Assembly: GCA_018105865.1 (NCBI GenBank)
Contig: CM030848.1
Location: 9,621,301-9,685,300, forward strand
DNA: 64,000 nucleotides
Direction of reading: 5' to 3'
From: Metaphire vulgaris
Lineage: Eukaryota > Annelida > Clitellata > Crassiclitellata > Megascolecidae
Shown: in pieces, positions 12,927 to 47,000 of the stretch
Position numbering within the stretch: the first letter of the stretch is position 1
Layout of the letters: every line of letters begins with the position of its first letter
The notes under the pieces: model-generated
Told to the model about the DNA's origin: nothing
The model's input: the letters and a program-made list of their open reading frames with translations, nothing else
Databases searched by the model: none
Made by a program: the position numbers and the translations under genes

Positions 12927-13112
12927 CAGTGGCGGCTCTAGGATTTGGCAAGTGGGGGGGGGGGGCGTTGGGGTGGCAATTTCTAATCATGGGAGGCCAA
13001 CCATTTGTTGTTTAATGTATGTAGCATTAAGTATAGGGTCCCAACTGGAGGGGCCACTGGGGGGGCCAGGCTCTCAATAGGGGGCACGGGCCCCCCGGTG
13101 GAGCCGCCACTG
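12927..13112 (+). mobile_element. hAT MITE (CAGTGGCGGCTC ends), 8-bp TSD GATCCATG
   Basis: A 186-bp element starting CAGTGGCGGCTCTAGG and ending GGTGGAGCCGCCACTG. It is flanked by a perfect 8-bp direct repeat GATCCATG (12919-12926 and 13113-13120). CAG...CTG termini plus an 8-bp duplication identify the hAT superfamily. Internal G runs occur at about 12953-12964. Confidence 0.9.
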
Positions 13113-13235
13113 GATCCATGCCCTTATGTCCGGGCACTGTTATTTTTGTGTTTCTTGCATCTTTAACGTCCTAAAAAGTCCGACAAGCAATTAAGGGCAA
13201 ATGCCCGGAGGCCCGACGATATTTAGGGGTCCGGG

Positions 13236-13401
13236 CAGTGGCGTGTAGAGAGCGTAGAGAGTGGCCGACGCCCGGGGTCAAGTTGTCTAAAATCAGCCCC
13301 AAAAGGTCTGACAAGCAAAAAAAGTAATCTTGTCAATTTTTACGCCCCCTCTGGTCTGCGCCCGGGGCCACCGCCCCACCCGCCCCCTCTACACGCTACT
13401 G
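13236..13401 (+). mobile_element. hAT MITE (CAGTGGCGTGTAGAG ends)
   Basis: A 166-bp element starting CAGTGGCGTGTAGAGAG and ending CCCTCTACACGCTACTG. Flanks GGTCCGGG (13228-13235) and GGTCCGGT (13402-13409) agree in 7 of 8 bases, as expected for a slightly aged hAT target duplication. It is C-rich inside and carries the word GACAAGCAAAAAAAG, shared with neighbouring elements. Confidence 0.8.
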
Positions 13402-13506
13402 GGTCCGGTTCGTTAAAATGTCCAACACATGGAATACTATAGGCCTATATCGTCACAAGGAAAGGCTGATAAACAGTGACGTGCAGAGAGGAGTGGATGC
13501 CCGGAG

Positions 13507-13795
13507 CAGTGGCGTAGCCAGGATTTCCGGAAGGGGGGTTGGTTTCGATCGTGACGAAACTTTCCAAAACTTTTCTTATTCTTCCTTTTTAGGAGCTGAC
13601 AAGCAAAAAGGTCGTCACCTTCGTATTCTTTCTATTTTGTTCTAGTTTCTATAGTACTTAGAATTTTTCAATTGGTAGTCAGCCATTACGGGGTTTGGCC
13701 CCACAAATCGCGTCCGAAAATGAAAAATGTATGGAAAAGTATGTAAAAAATTTTCGTCGGCAGCCAAGGAGGGGGTTTAACCCCCTACGCCACTG
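13507..13795 (+). mobile_element. hAT MITE (CAGTGGCGTAGCCAGG ends), 8-bp TSD GCCCGGAG
   Basis: A 289-bp element starting CAGTGGCGTAGCCAGGATTT and ending CCCCCTACGCCACTG, with perfect GCCCGGAG repeats at 13499-13506 and 13796-13803. An inverted, truncated relative lies at about 14284-14516. It appears inserted in an older element whose remnants run from about 13474 to 13983. Confidence 0.9.
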
Positions 13796-13835
13796 GCCCG
13801 GAGCCAAGTAAATTTAAATGCCCCATCATCTGGTA

Positions 13836-13838
<3 letters not shown>

Positions 13839-13899
<61 letters not shown>
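13839..13899 (+). repeat. (TA)n microsatellite
   Basis: About 30 uninterrupted TA units. It sits inside the probable older hAT-like element. Confidence 0.95.
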
Positions 13900-13901
<2 letters not shown>

Positions 13902-14283
13902 AAAAAGGTCGAGTCAATTTGGATACCCCCATCTGGTGGATGCCCGAGGCCACTGCCCCCTCTGAACGGCGCACGCTACTACTGGCAAGCAATAAAATGT
14001 CATCACCGCTTAAATACTAGCTTTCTATATGGGTCTGTGACTGCTCTGCTCTTGGGCCCGTTATTTCTCTCGACGGCCCTGCCAAAGGTGGAGACCATTC
14101 ACGCAGGGTCATTTTTAATCCAAAAGGTCATTGTAATTGGGACGTTACGGTTATGGAGGTAATTTTGTAATGACTGATCTTAAGTCGCGGTAGGCCTAAT
14201 ATAAAAATCTTAACAACAGTGGTTCTCACACAGGGCAGTCCCTACTGAACCACTTTTAAAAACCTTGTGTTATATATATATAA

Positions 14284-14516
14284 ATTTTCGGACGTGGTTT
14301 TGAGGGTCAACCCCCTCTCTTGGGACTACTGACCAAAATTTTTAAAGCGCCATAGGCGTGACGACCTTTTTTGTTCAGCATCTGAAAGGAAAAAGTTTAG
14401 GAGACATAGAATAAATACATAGTATGACTTTTTTGCTTGTCAAGATTTTTCGAAAGTTGGTTACAGTCAAAAGTCAAAACCAAACACCCTTCTGGAAATC
14501 TTGGCTACGCCACCGC
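14284..14516 (-). mobile_element. Truncated inverted copy of the CAGTGGCGTAGCCAGG hAT family
   Basis: Read on the minus strand from 14516 it gives GGTGGCGTAGCCAAGATTTC, then AGAAGGGTGTTTGGTTTTGA, and TTGACAAGCAAAAAAGTC, collinear with the element at 13507. The far end is not clean, so the lower boundary is approximate. Confidence 0.6.
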
Positions 14517-14550
14517 TCGTAGTAACTACCATTTAGTGACAGAAGGTTAA

Positions 14551-14937
14551 GGGGCTGTCCATTAATTGTCAACAATTTTTGGACAATTTTGACCCCTCCC
14601 CTTGTCAACAACTGTCAACTTTCACTTAACCCCTCAATAATTACGTCAAAAACTTTTGACCCCCCCCCCAAGATCAATGACAGGTCCCAATAACAAGGTT
14701 ATTATTTTTGTGGTGACCATTTTTCCCTTTTTTTCTCATAGAGTGTCAAAATGTGGTGGTGATGACCTTTTTGCCATGCTTTATTCCATTGTAATAAGTA
14801 GTATTCCATGAAATTTCCTATTTTTTGATTATTTGTAAAAAGTGAAATGGTTGATGTCAACTTATCTTGGCCCCTCCCCTGTCAAAAATTTTCAAACCCC
14901 CTCCCCTAAATTGTTGACGTAATTAATGGACAGCCCC
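14551..14937 (+). mobile_element. 390-bp GGGGCTGTCC-ended MITE, copy 1
   Basis: Starts GGGGCTGTCCATTAATTGTC and ends GACGTAATTAATGGACAGCCCC, giving inverted ends of about 20 bp. Inside are G/C-run-rich arms and a TGTCAAAATGTGGTGG core. Copies at 50108 and 52692 (inverted) are clearly homologous. Flanks here are TAA and AAA. The 3-bp flanks of the other copies (TTA/TTA and ATA/ATA) hint at PIF/Harbinger-like transposition, but the class is not certain. Confidence 0.75.
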
Positions 14938-16065
14938 AAATGTAATGCAAGATAACAGAGCTTTAGTCAATGACAGTCTCTTAACAAAGTGATGTAATCA
15001 ATTTTCTTGACGACTGCCTTCACTAGAATCATTAGGCCTACCAGCTAAGTCCAAGCAGAAACTTCACAACTCTTAACTTTAAGCCAGAAGCCTTTCATAA
15101 ATATGCACTTGGATTCGATAAATTAAATATAAAATATTGTTGATAACTGAAAAACTATCACAACTATTGTGAAACACAGTTTGAATTTTTAATTACCAAG
15201 ACAAAAGAAATCTATAAATGAAAATAGGCTGTACTTTTTACGAACATTATATTACGGCTGCCAAATTGCTTAATACCAATTAATCAACCAATCTGAACCA
15301 TACAATATATAAAATTTAAATAGATTCATATATTAAATGATTAATTATATGACAAAATTTGAAAACTGGTGGTGCACCCAGATACTGTTCAAATGACAAA
15401 GCTGGGCCACAATTCGTCAGACACTAAATTGATACCATCTATGCAAGTCAAAGCACATCTTAGTACACTACAAAAGGTGCATAGCTTGTAGCATAAGTAT
15501 TCCTCAGAAGTTGTTGAATATGCTCAAAAACTACAGTAACTTTACAGCTCATTTTACATGGTAATAGAATGACAACCGTCATTCTACAAGTTTTTCGTTC
15601 TCGTTTCTCAGTTTTTTTTACTCGACTTCACAGTTGCTCAAAGTTATATATCGGCGACATCCATCAGTTCACGATGCAGTATGGACAACTAACATGGACA
15701 ACAAATGCTATACATTATAAATGTACCAACGGGAGACCGATGTGTCTAGATATTATCACGTCACTGGTGGTATCAAAGTATGTAGTTCGAGTGCTGTTTC
15801 CTCTGTGAAATAAGTTCTTCACTACCAACAGTACATGCCTCAATAAATTGCCACAGTTCCAGTCTTGACCATAATTTGTGCATCAAAGTTTCGTCAAAGC
15901 ACGTTGCACACCAAGAACCGAAAATCAACCGACTCGAGAGAGATCTTTCCAGTTACAAATAAGACAATTTTGCACCTGATCTGTATCGGCAAACAAACAG
16001 CCAGTATAAGGTTCTTCTCATATTATGCACACAGGGATCTAGTATCATATTCAATCGTACATCAG
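14938..16065 (-). other. Probable ARID1 3' UTR and downstream sequence
   Basis: No coding exon is seen. The part nearest 16065 should be the 3' untranslated region of ARID1. No AATAAA was found on the minus strand here; an ATTAAA-type signal sits at about 15187-15192, which would give a 3' UTR of around 0.9 kb. This poly(A) choice is a guess from the motif. Confidence 0.4.
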
Positions 16066-39148
<23,083 letters not shown>

Positions 39149-39720
39149 CTTTTACTCACGAATTATCCGCAAATAATTTGTGAAATTAAATCCCTCCGAA
39201 TTCGATCAATCGAAGATGAAGCAGAAGAGGAAGACTCGACTGGCCTCCACCATCTTTAATGAAACATCCCCAACACAACAACAACCGTCTACGCTATACG
39301 CAGCGCAAATGTTCCCGATCGAAAGTCTGGATCAGCGCATGCCGAGGATCGCCATTTCGTCCGCTCGCACAATACAAATCCGACGGTAAAAAGTATGCCG
39401 AAACGTCTTCGCCGATCGTCGAACGTCGTCCGTCCTCGACACCGAGAACGGGTGTCGACACCCAGCAGCGGCCGCCGCCGCCTCCGTCGACGGATCAGAC
39501 GCCGGGCGCCTCCGACGGAACCCGAGGCCGCCGGTAGGTCATCGGTGAAACTTTTCTTCACGTGTTTTACGGAAAACAAACTTATCGCGTTCTATTCGCC
39601 GCTACCGTCGTCGTCGTCGCCGTATCCGTTTATCGTCAATATATTCGTTGTCAGACGTTCGTTCCGCCGACACCGACACCGACCGATTCACTCGGTCGCC
39701 GATCCGTGCGCGTCACCGTT
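39149..39720 (-). promoter_or_regulatory. ARID1: ARID1 promoter and 5' UTR, CpG-rich
   Basis: Directly upstream of the start codon the sequence changes from AT-rich to dense in CpG (for example 39395-39540 and 39600-39720), as expected of an unmethylated promoter of a widely expressed gene. No TATA box was seen at a useful distance. The several overlapping open frames on both strands follow from base composition. Confidence 0.6.
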
Positions 39721-40180
39721 TTCTTTATTTTCCATACGAACCTGTGCAGACGCAGGTTGTTTCTGCCGCCTGCCAAACAGCTGCGATGGTTGTGTCATGA
39801 GGAATGATTCTTGTCCACTTTTGTTGGTCAGTTTTGGAGTTTTTAGGAGAGTTTCGCGAACTATATTATCAGTCATAGTTCAGGGTGCGACAACACACAA
39901 ATTGGACGTCGTGATGCGGTCGAGCTGTAATAGCTTTTCAATTCTGGCTTGAATGCTGAGCATTCTATACACTTTTTGGCGTGACTTGTGCTAAGGTTGA
40001 AGGCAAATTCTAGGAGATAATGTTTGCATCATTTTCAATTTTTTCAAATGTGCAAACCCCTTTCGACCTTATTGCATAAATAAATACGTGGTTAATGCCA
40101 AACGATGACAGAATGTAAAATGGAGCACTGGATTTGATTTAAGTTATACTAGTTAAGTTTTACCCCGTACCACTGGCGCT
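39721..40180. other. Upstream region of ARID1, no gene seen
   Basis: A transition from CpG-rich to AT-rich sequence. No supported feature. Confidence 0.5.
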
Positions 40181-40259
40181 AATCGGTGTCAGTTCCCGCG
40201 TTCCAAAATTGTAGTATGGAGGAACCAAATAAAAACAGCCCGAATATCGCGAATAATTA

Positions 40260-40780
40260 GAATACATGAGGCTCTTCCCGTTATAAAGCGCCTTCCCTCC
40301 TGTAATCGTTTTGTGGCTTGCACTACAATGCATCGGCGAGCGGGATGGGGGCCACGGTAAAGTGCTGAGGCGAGTAGAGCCAGCCGCGCAGATATCGCAG
40401 CCAAACGTAAACCAAGGCGGTCCGCGCTAGAAGGCGGCGTGGCCGACTCGGGTCGAGCCTGCCTGGTGCTGGGCTTAAAGAATCCGTGGCTTAGGCGGTT
40501 CGATCGCGTCGTTGTCGGAGCGCAGCACACAGTCGATAGTTGCGGCAGCTGCCGACGAGTTGTGGCTGTGCTCGCTCGGTAGAGGCCGTAAGTGGGCTGG
40601 GCGGCCATTTGCAGAGCGCATATACAGTCGGCGATTGCGAACCCTGTACCGTGGAGGTAGAGGACGATCAATATATGACTGTCGCTGAAGGCCTGTATCG
40701 TGAGCACGTGCTGAAGCGGTTCGCCCAACTTCAGCCGAATATATATGGCTATGGGGTAGAGGGTTAATGAATACCCGTTT
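40260..40780. other. CpG-rich patch with overlapping frames, 1.1 kb upstream of ARID1
   Basis: A second GC- and CpG-rich island separated from the ARID1 promoter by AT-rich DNA. Minus frames (ATG 40807 and a longer overlapping one to 40189) and a plus frame (40540-40767) are all open. None has a recognised domain. It could hold an alternative non-coding first exon of ARID1, a separate promoter, or a small unknown gene. Confidence 0.35.
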
Positions 40781-41299
40781 CGTATGACCAGCCAAGAGAT
40801 TTTCCATTATAACTCAAACAGTCGAACTACCCACAGGAAATGGTTCAACAAGGCGCCTTCGTTGCTATATTATTGCTCACTTTCGAATTACTACGGCCTA
40901 CTGCATGGATGCAAATAATGCACAGAATATATATTAGTGCAGCTCGTACCATTCTTTGAAAACCAATGTCTCTAATGCCGAATTCTTCATAATGTTTTTT
41001 AGACCCACTTATATTCAGCACCACTTTTTTAATCGGCCGCTGATTAAAAGAATTTCGTATACAAAATATCCGACAACAAACGCTTTAAAATATTTTATTC
41101 TGACACGCCTGAAGTCATGTTACGTTAAATTCTCGTTAAATTAGTTTTTAAAATATCACAGATTTTGAGCCTATGGCAACGACTTTGTAAATTGTAATAC
41201 AGTGGGGTGAGTAGGCTATTAATGTGTCAATAGCAAGACCTGCATTGCCATGCCATGATGCCACTCCCTGGCCTAAGTTGCCATCTGCAGAACTGCAAT

Positions 41300-41428
41300 C
41301 AGTGTTTATTCTAGGCCTTCTATGGGGGAATTCCCCAGTTTGAATCCCCCCAATTTTGACCCCAATGTCAGTTCCCTCCAAAAAAATTTTAACTCCCCCC
41401 AATGTCTAGGTGGCTAGAATAGCCACTG
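41300..41428 (+). mobile_element. hAT-like MITE, CAGTGTTTATTCTAG family, copy 2
   Basis: A 129-bp element starting CAGTGTTTATTCTAGGCC and ending GGCTAGAATAGCCACTG. Flanks ACTGCAAT (41292-41299) and CCTGCAAT (41429-41436) agree in 7 of 8 bases. Other copies are at 10261 and 49507. Confidence 0.8.
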
Positions 41429-41436
41429 CCTGCAAT

Positions 41437-42304
41437 ATTGTAATGAGCAATCGTTGATTGTCAAGTTGATAGATGTATTAGGCCAGTAGGCTACATCCTG
41501 TAGGCCTCAGCCATATTTGTTGGCGTTCGTAAACAAGGAACTGACGACCTAGGCCTCGTAGAAACTTTACCGAAAGTTAAACATAGTGCTCAATTTGAAG
41601 GTTAAGGGGCTTAGCTTCCGCAACCTGGAGAGGACGATCCCAAGTGATTCAAACTTTTTAATTTGATACTTTTAGCCCCTCCCATTGGGGGATTTTAAAT
41701 TTGTTAAAATTATTATGCACTGATTTGGAAATAATAAACTGTTATTGTATTGATTAGCCTTGATTTTTCGCTTTTATATCTAGGAGACAAATTTACTAAA
41801 ATCACTGTACAGTATGGCGACGCAGAATATCGAGGCACGAACGGCATGAGGAAGCTAGTTTATAATAAAAATATTTCCTCCTAGTGAAGAATGTAAAACG
41901 TAGGCTGTTTTCTATTGCCTGCCTGTCATAACCAGAAATTGGACTGACTTATTGGATTTGACAAAGGCTATTACGATTCAAATCAAGGTGCAACCATCAA
42001 CTGATGCTACGTGCATTATTAAAATGGTGCTATAGAAGTTCACTAATGTAATGAAGCATCAACTCAAGTCGGCTTGGACGATAGCTCAAGAACTGAATAA
42101 TATAGTCATAGGTCTAATACTGTACTACTATAGATATTTAGAGTAGAGTACAGTAGGTTGACTGCTGCAGGTACAGTAAATTTGGTTAAAGACTTAAGGT
42201 GTTAAAAGTTCTGCTAATAGTTCACTCATCCTATCTGAGCAATATTTTATGACTTACTTTACCATCTAATGTTAGCACTATCCAAATAATATTAATGATG
42301 CTGG
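41437..42304. other. Intergenic stretch, no gene seen
   Basis: Has several AGGCCTA words and a GGTGCTATAGAAGTTCAC tail fragment near 42027. Nothing coding. Confidence 0.45.
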
Positions 42305-42578
42305 CAGTGGCGGTTCCAGGAATTCTTTGGGGTGAAAAAAATTATTGGAAGTTGGTGGGGGGAGGGGATGCAGAAGAAGAAAAACAAGAAAAAAAGTCAT
42401 TGTTAGTAGTGTTTATCTCACTAAATGTTAAGAAACCTTGCCAAAAAAGGGCTGACAAGCAAGAAAAAGAAGGTAATTTGCAGTATTTTTCACTTTAAAA
42501 AAACTCACTGGAAAATAGGTTGACAATCAAAGAAAAAGGTTATCCGGAACCCCGGTGGAGGGGGTGAAACTGCCACCG
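42305..42578 (+). mobile_element. hAT MITE (CAGTGGCGGTTCCAGG ends), 8-bp TSD GATGCTGG
   Basis: A 274-bp element starting CAGTGGCGGTTCCAGGAATT and ending GTGAAACTGCCACCG. It is flanked by perfect GATGCTGG repeats (42297-42304 and 42579-42586). It contains the GACAAGCAAGAAAAAG word shared with the 13-kb cluster. Confidence 0.9.
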
Positions 42579-43055
42579 GATGCTGGCAAGCGATATCATT
42601 CAAACCTTTATGCTAACCCATCTTTCAGTGTAGTGTAACAGATAAATAAACACAAGCCTGTACAAAATGTCATTTTAAAAAAATTTCATATAATCATCCA
42701 AAGCAAATAAAAGTCTAAAACATGTACAGTTTTTGTACATACATACATACATAAGTTAAATTTTCTGTGGCGCTTTGTGACACCAAAGCGCCGCTGCAGA
42801 TTCAGTCAAACATAAATGTCTTTAGCTTTGATAGAAAAACAGTTCTGGATACTTGTAATAACAGAGGCAAAATAAGAACATGGTTTGCTGTTTGGATGAG
42901 AGGCTTACAGACTCAAGTTTGATAGTAAAATAAAATTTTAAATTAATACACTATCTGAGTAAAATTATTGTAATTAAAATTCTGAGACACTGCTATTTCA
43001 ACTAGAGCAATTTGCTTTCAATTTGCCTTCATTGTGCACTCGGCTGATTGCTTAA
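42579..43055. other. Intergenic stretch, no gene seen
   Basis: AT-rich with no supported feature. Confidence 0.5.
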
Positions 43056-43707
43056 CCCTTAGCCGGGGTAATTAAATTTTACAAGACGTTACCAATCGGG
43101 GTAATTAATTTTTGGGAAAAGCGTTCATATGAACTGTGAACATGTACGATTTAAACTTGCCATAATTCTGGTTATATAGAAGCTACAAACACGGTTTGCA
43201 CGTTGTTTAGCATTTTCTTTGCACTTTCCATCCATCCGTGCCAAAAAAATTTGGGGGGTTTGGCCCACTTACAGCACAAAATTGGACCCCCTCCCAAAAA
43301 ATTTGTTCTGGGGGCAAAGCAAAAATTTTTCAGTGATGGCCCCTCTAGGTTCAGCGGCAAAGTTGGAGGTGGGTGTCTTTGGGAACAGATAGCTTCAAAA
43401 ATTTTGAAGATCGGACCCAATTTGGTGGATTTATTAGGTTTTACACCAAGCTCCAGTCTGGATTTCAAGGAATGCTGGTCAAAATCCGACCCTCGGTCAC
43501 TTAAAATATATTCTTTTAAATTAGAGGCCACACTAGCTAAAAGAGAGCTGCCATCTTGCGAATGGATAATAACTAAAGCAATATTCCATTGAAGAACGTT
43601 TATAGACGGCGCTGCCTAGAGTGAATAGCCTTTGAAGTGGCGCAACGTTTATTTGTTTCGTTACCACTTCCTGCCGACGTTTATAAACGTCGCTGCCCGT
43701 TAAAGGG
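43056..43707 (+). mobile_element. 652-bp TTAA-flanked element (piggyBac-like)
   Basis: Flanked by TTAA at 43052-43055 and 43708-43711. It starts CCCTTAGCCGGGGTAATTAA and ends GCTGCCCGTTAAAGGG, so the outer bases CCCTT/AAGGG are inverted. The right arm has a GACGTTTATAAACGTC palindrome (43676-43691). Overlapping frames on both strands inside share no similarity with a transposase, so it is non-autonomous. It sits immediately downstream of PFDN6. Confidence 0.6.
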
Positions 43708-43894
43708 TTAATATCTCTGCTGGTGCCAACACCATACAAACATAACATAAATACAGAAATGGTTAACAATTACAAGATATGCTGCAAAAACCATCAAATA
43801 CAGAATTTGTACAACTATGCAACAATTAAGTATAAACAACTACATGTGTATGCATGAACTGTCTTGCAAATGAGTCTGTTTGCAAGTGTTGACA

Positions 43895-44015
43895 TCATGC
43901 TTTTGCAGCGGCTTTTACTATTTGTTGCTGAAATTGAGCTTGAAGTTTGTCCATATTCTCACGATGAGTGTCTTGCTTCTTTTCTAGATCCTTCAGTGTT
44001 CCTTCATGCCGTTTA
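43895..44015 (-). CDS. PFDN6: PFDN6 exon 4 (stop)
   Basis: 121 nt, entered in phase 2 at CATTTTAG|TAAACG and ending with TGA 43897-43895. It encodes KRHEGTLKDLEKKQDTHREN, MDKLQAQFQQQIVKAAAKA, the second coiled-coil helix and tail. Confidence 0.95.
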
Positions 44016-47000
44016 CTAAAATGAAATGCATAAATTCACGGAATTAATACTCTAAAAAGCAGGGCCTGTTTTAACGTGCAGTGATACACAAAATGTGCAG
44101 TGATAAAATGAAAATGTGCAGTGATAAAATGCAATTTCCCTGTGCCTTGTGCAATGTGCAGTGATAAATTTTGCGGATGACCTTTTCAGTTGGCTTTTTG
44201 CTTGGATTTCGAATGTCAAATTGTCAATTAAGAAAAAGCTGTGTGACGAGTAAAAAAAGGACGTCGGATCGAAAATGGGAAAAAATGGATGACGAATAAA
44301 AAAGGTCGTCAGACAAATTAATTTAGGGCCACAATCTTGTCCACTCATTTTCTGAGTTTAGTTTTGTGCAGTGATAAATTGTTCTTAAAACATGCCCTGC
44401 TAAAAAGGACAATGCTATTTATTTGTGATCCACTGCATATTGTTCAGTGAAAATGCCGGTAGTTTAATTAAAATGATCTTAATCTATGCCTTTACTTTTA
44501 AGCCACAAAAATAAATTATGCTTATGCGTGTACAGGTAAAAATATCTTCAAATAACATTAGAATGCAAAAAATGCATGCAACATCAATTCAAATCAGTAC
44601 AAATGTCACTGTCTGATAAATTAATTGACTAGCATTGTGTGTATTTCTTAGATAGACAAATTCTGACAAATTTAAGCATAAGAAATGCAACCAGAAAGCA
44701 GTTTATCAAAAACTGCAGACTATCAAAATTAAGACACATATTACATAGAAGTGCAGCTATGAATAAAAACATTCAAGACTATTTCATGAGTAGCTCAATT
44801 TTTAAAGAAAATTATGTTAAAGCCTGTCAACGACAGAATATAACGGCACATCTAATAAGTACTTTAAAGTACAAATAAAAATAGTTTATGTCAATACAGG
44901 CAAATTCTGCTTACATTTCTGTGCTTATGTAGTCAATTCGTTTCTCTACATTTTGCTTTGACTCTTCAAGGTCTTGCTTCACCAGAACCTGGCCAATCAG
45001 TTTGTAAACTGCAGAATCCGATTCTAGTCGCTTTAATTCCTGAAATCCATAAAATGAAATTCAATATAGAAATTAAATGCATTATAAGCAGTTTAAACAA
45101 TACACAGAATTCCTGGTATAAAGGAAATTTCACATCCATGCATTGCAGTGCAATGAGTGAAACATCATCAGGCAAAAAAGTCAGGCAAAAAAGTCAAAAA
45201 ATAGGACATTTATAGCAACTGTCATATTTGGCTGATGCATACAAGCAGCAACACACAGGACATATCATACAAGCAGATTAACCATACAAAAAATCCTAGC
45301 CATACCTGAAGGTTCTTTTGACACAGCACAAGACAATACAAAACAGAGACAAGTACCTATGTATTTAAGAAGCATCTACAGTATATATATGTTTGTAACT
45401 GATATTTTCAGTTTCTCAAATAGGATTCCTACCTCAAGAACCAGAATGTTTTCTTTAAGCTGAGAATCCAACTGTTGCCGTCCAGACACACTTTTCTGGA
45501 AATCTTCCAAAAGATTAACCATTCAAAATATTACTGAGACACTAATATATTACAATATAACAGCATAAACTCATCAGTCTTCCACAAAACCTATAAGCTT
45601 TTTACTGCCATCCACTAACTGTTTCTATTCATTATATTTATCGTGTGTCCACATCACTGTGTTCACATCACTAGTGATCCCTGTAAACTCTTCATAAGGC
45701 TATTTGTCACACTAGTGCAGCGGTTCTCGACCTTTATAGTGCTGCGACCCCTTTAATTCAATTCCCCATGATGTGGAGACCCCCAACCGTTAAATTATTT
45801 TCGTTCATAATGTAGGCCTACTGTAAACTGTTAAAAGTAATTATAAAATGTTTGAAATTATTCTGATTCCATAGTCTGCAATGTCTGTCTTCGAATGACA
45901 ATTATATATTTGTTTAAAACTAACCACCAATGGGGAAATTTTGTACAATAACAAGTTTTACGCATAAGAAAAGAGACAACCCCATATTTCAGAAGGTCTC
46001 AAGTGACCCCTGGCAAATCATTCGACCCCCATCGGGGTCGAAACCCACAGGTTGAGAACTGCTGCACTAGTGGGTAAGTAAGCTACAGTTCAAATGCTGC
46101 CTGAAACTTGTTAAGTATCAGCTTGGGATCATCTGACATCTGGTCAGTTAACCGTTCACACCACTGTCACAGGTGAAGTGTCCTGAACAACACAAAAAGT
46201 CCATACTGTAGAACCAGGTTAGCAATCCTTCCATGGCAAAATTCTCACATGTTGATGCAATTTTAGGATAAATACAAATAATCCTGTTTTCAGCCACCCA
46301 GTTAGCTGGATTCTACATTCCACAGGGTTTTAACCAGTGATGTTAATCCTTGTCCTCGTCCTTAAGAACTCTGATTTGAAGTTTTGAAAATTTGAAGTCC
46401 TTGTCCTCATCCTTTGGGAGTCAGCCCCGTCATTATCCTCGTACTTGGGCTCGGTCCTCGTCCTTATCCTCGTCCTTAGGGGCTCGGTCCTCGTCTTTAT
46501 CCTTGTCCTTGCAGATGGGTCCTTGTCCTGGTTCCTGTAACTTAGTCCTTGAAAAATCTTTATAAGGACCAAATTACTTGTATACCATTTTCAATTGTTC
46601 TGATAATTATGTTTCAAGGTAAGAGTAGTATATGGATTTATATTTACATACTTGCTTTGAGTAACTCTAGATGTGTAGTCATTGTTTCCTTTATAATACC
46701 AGTTGAGGAGTTTCCTTTATAATACTGGTAGAGGAGTTGATTCTTTACCAGAATTCTTTGTTGCCCTGCAACGTCGGCTCCAGTTGAACGAGTGTTTTTT
46801 AGTGTTTTCGCAAAGTGATCTCATAATTAGACCTCATCATGCGCGCATGACTGATCAGCTGCTAGAAACACTTGTTAATTTGAAATGCAACATTGCTGTT
46901 GACTAGATTATGCTCTACAAGTCTTTTTTTGCTTTTCTAATTTTGTGATTCAAATTGAAATTGTCTTTGGTTTTTTCGTTTCTGACTTTTTTGGTTTGAC

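Larger units (their letters stand above)
13474..13983 (+). mobile_element. Probable older hAT-like element hosting the insertion at 13507
   Basis: The left piece begins CAGTGACGTGCAGAGAGG and the right piece ends CCCTCTGAACGGCGCACG then CTACTACTG; both contain a GTGGATGCCCG(A/G)G word. This arrangement suggests an element split by the 289-bp insertion and by a (TA)n expansion. Flanking 8-mers do not match, so the boundaries are tentative. Confidence 0.4.

Noticed and set aside
12209..13015. 268-codon plus-strand open frame
   Set aside because: It is antisense to the first exon with a good donor at 12081, is rich in Ser/Ala from CpG composition, and runs into the hAT MITE at 12927-13112 with its own target duplication.
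40189..40807. Minus-strand frames of 179 and 110 codons as protein genes
   Set aside because: Both arise in a CpG-rich patch, overlap each other, have no recognised domain and no supported splice context; kept only as an uncertain patch.
43172..43592. Opposing frames of 119 and 129 codons
   Set aside because: They lie inside the TTAA-flanked repeat, overlap each other and match no protein family I know.
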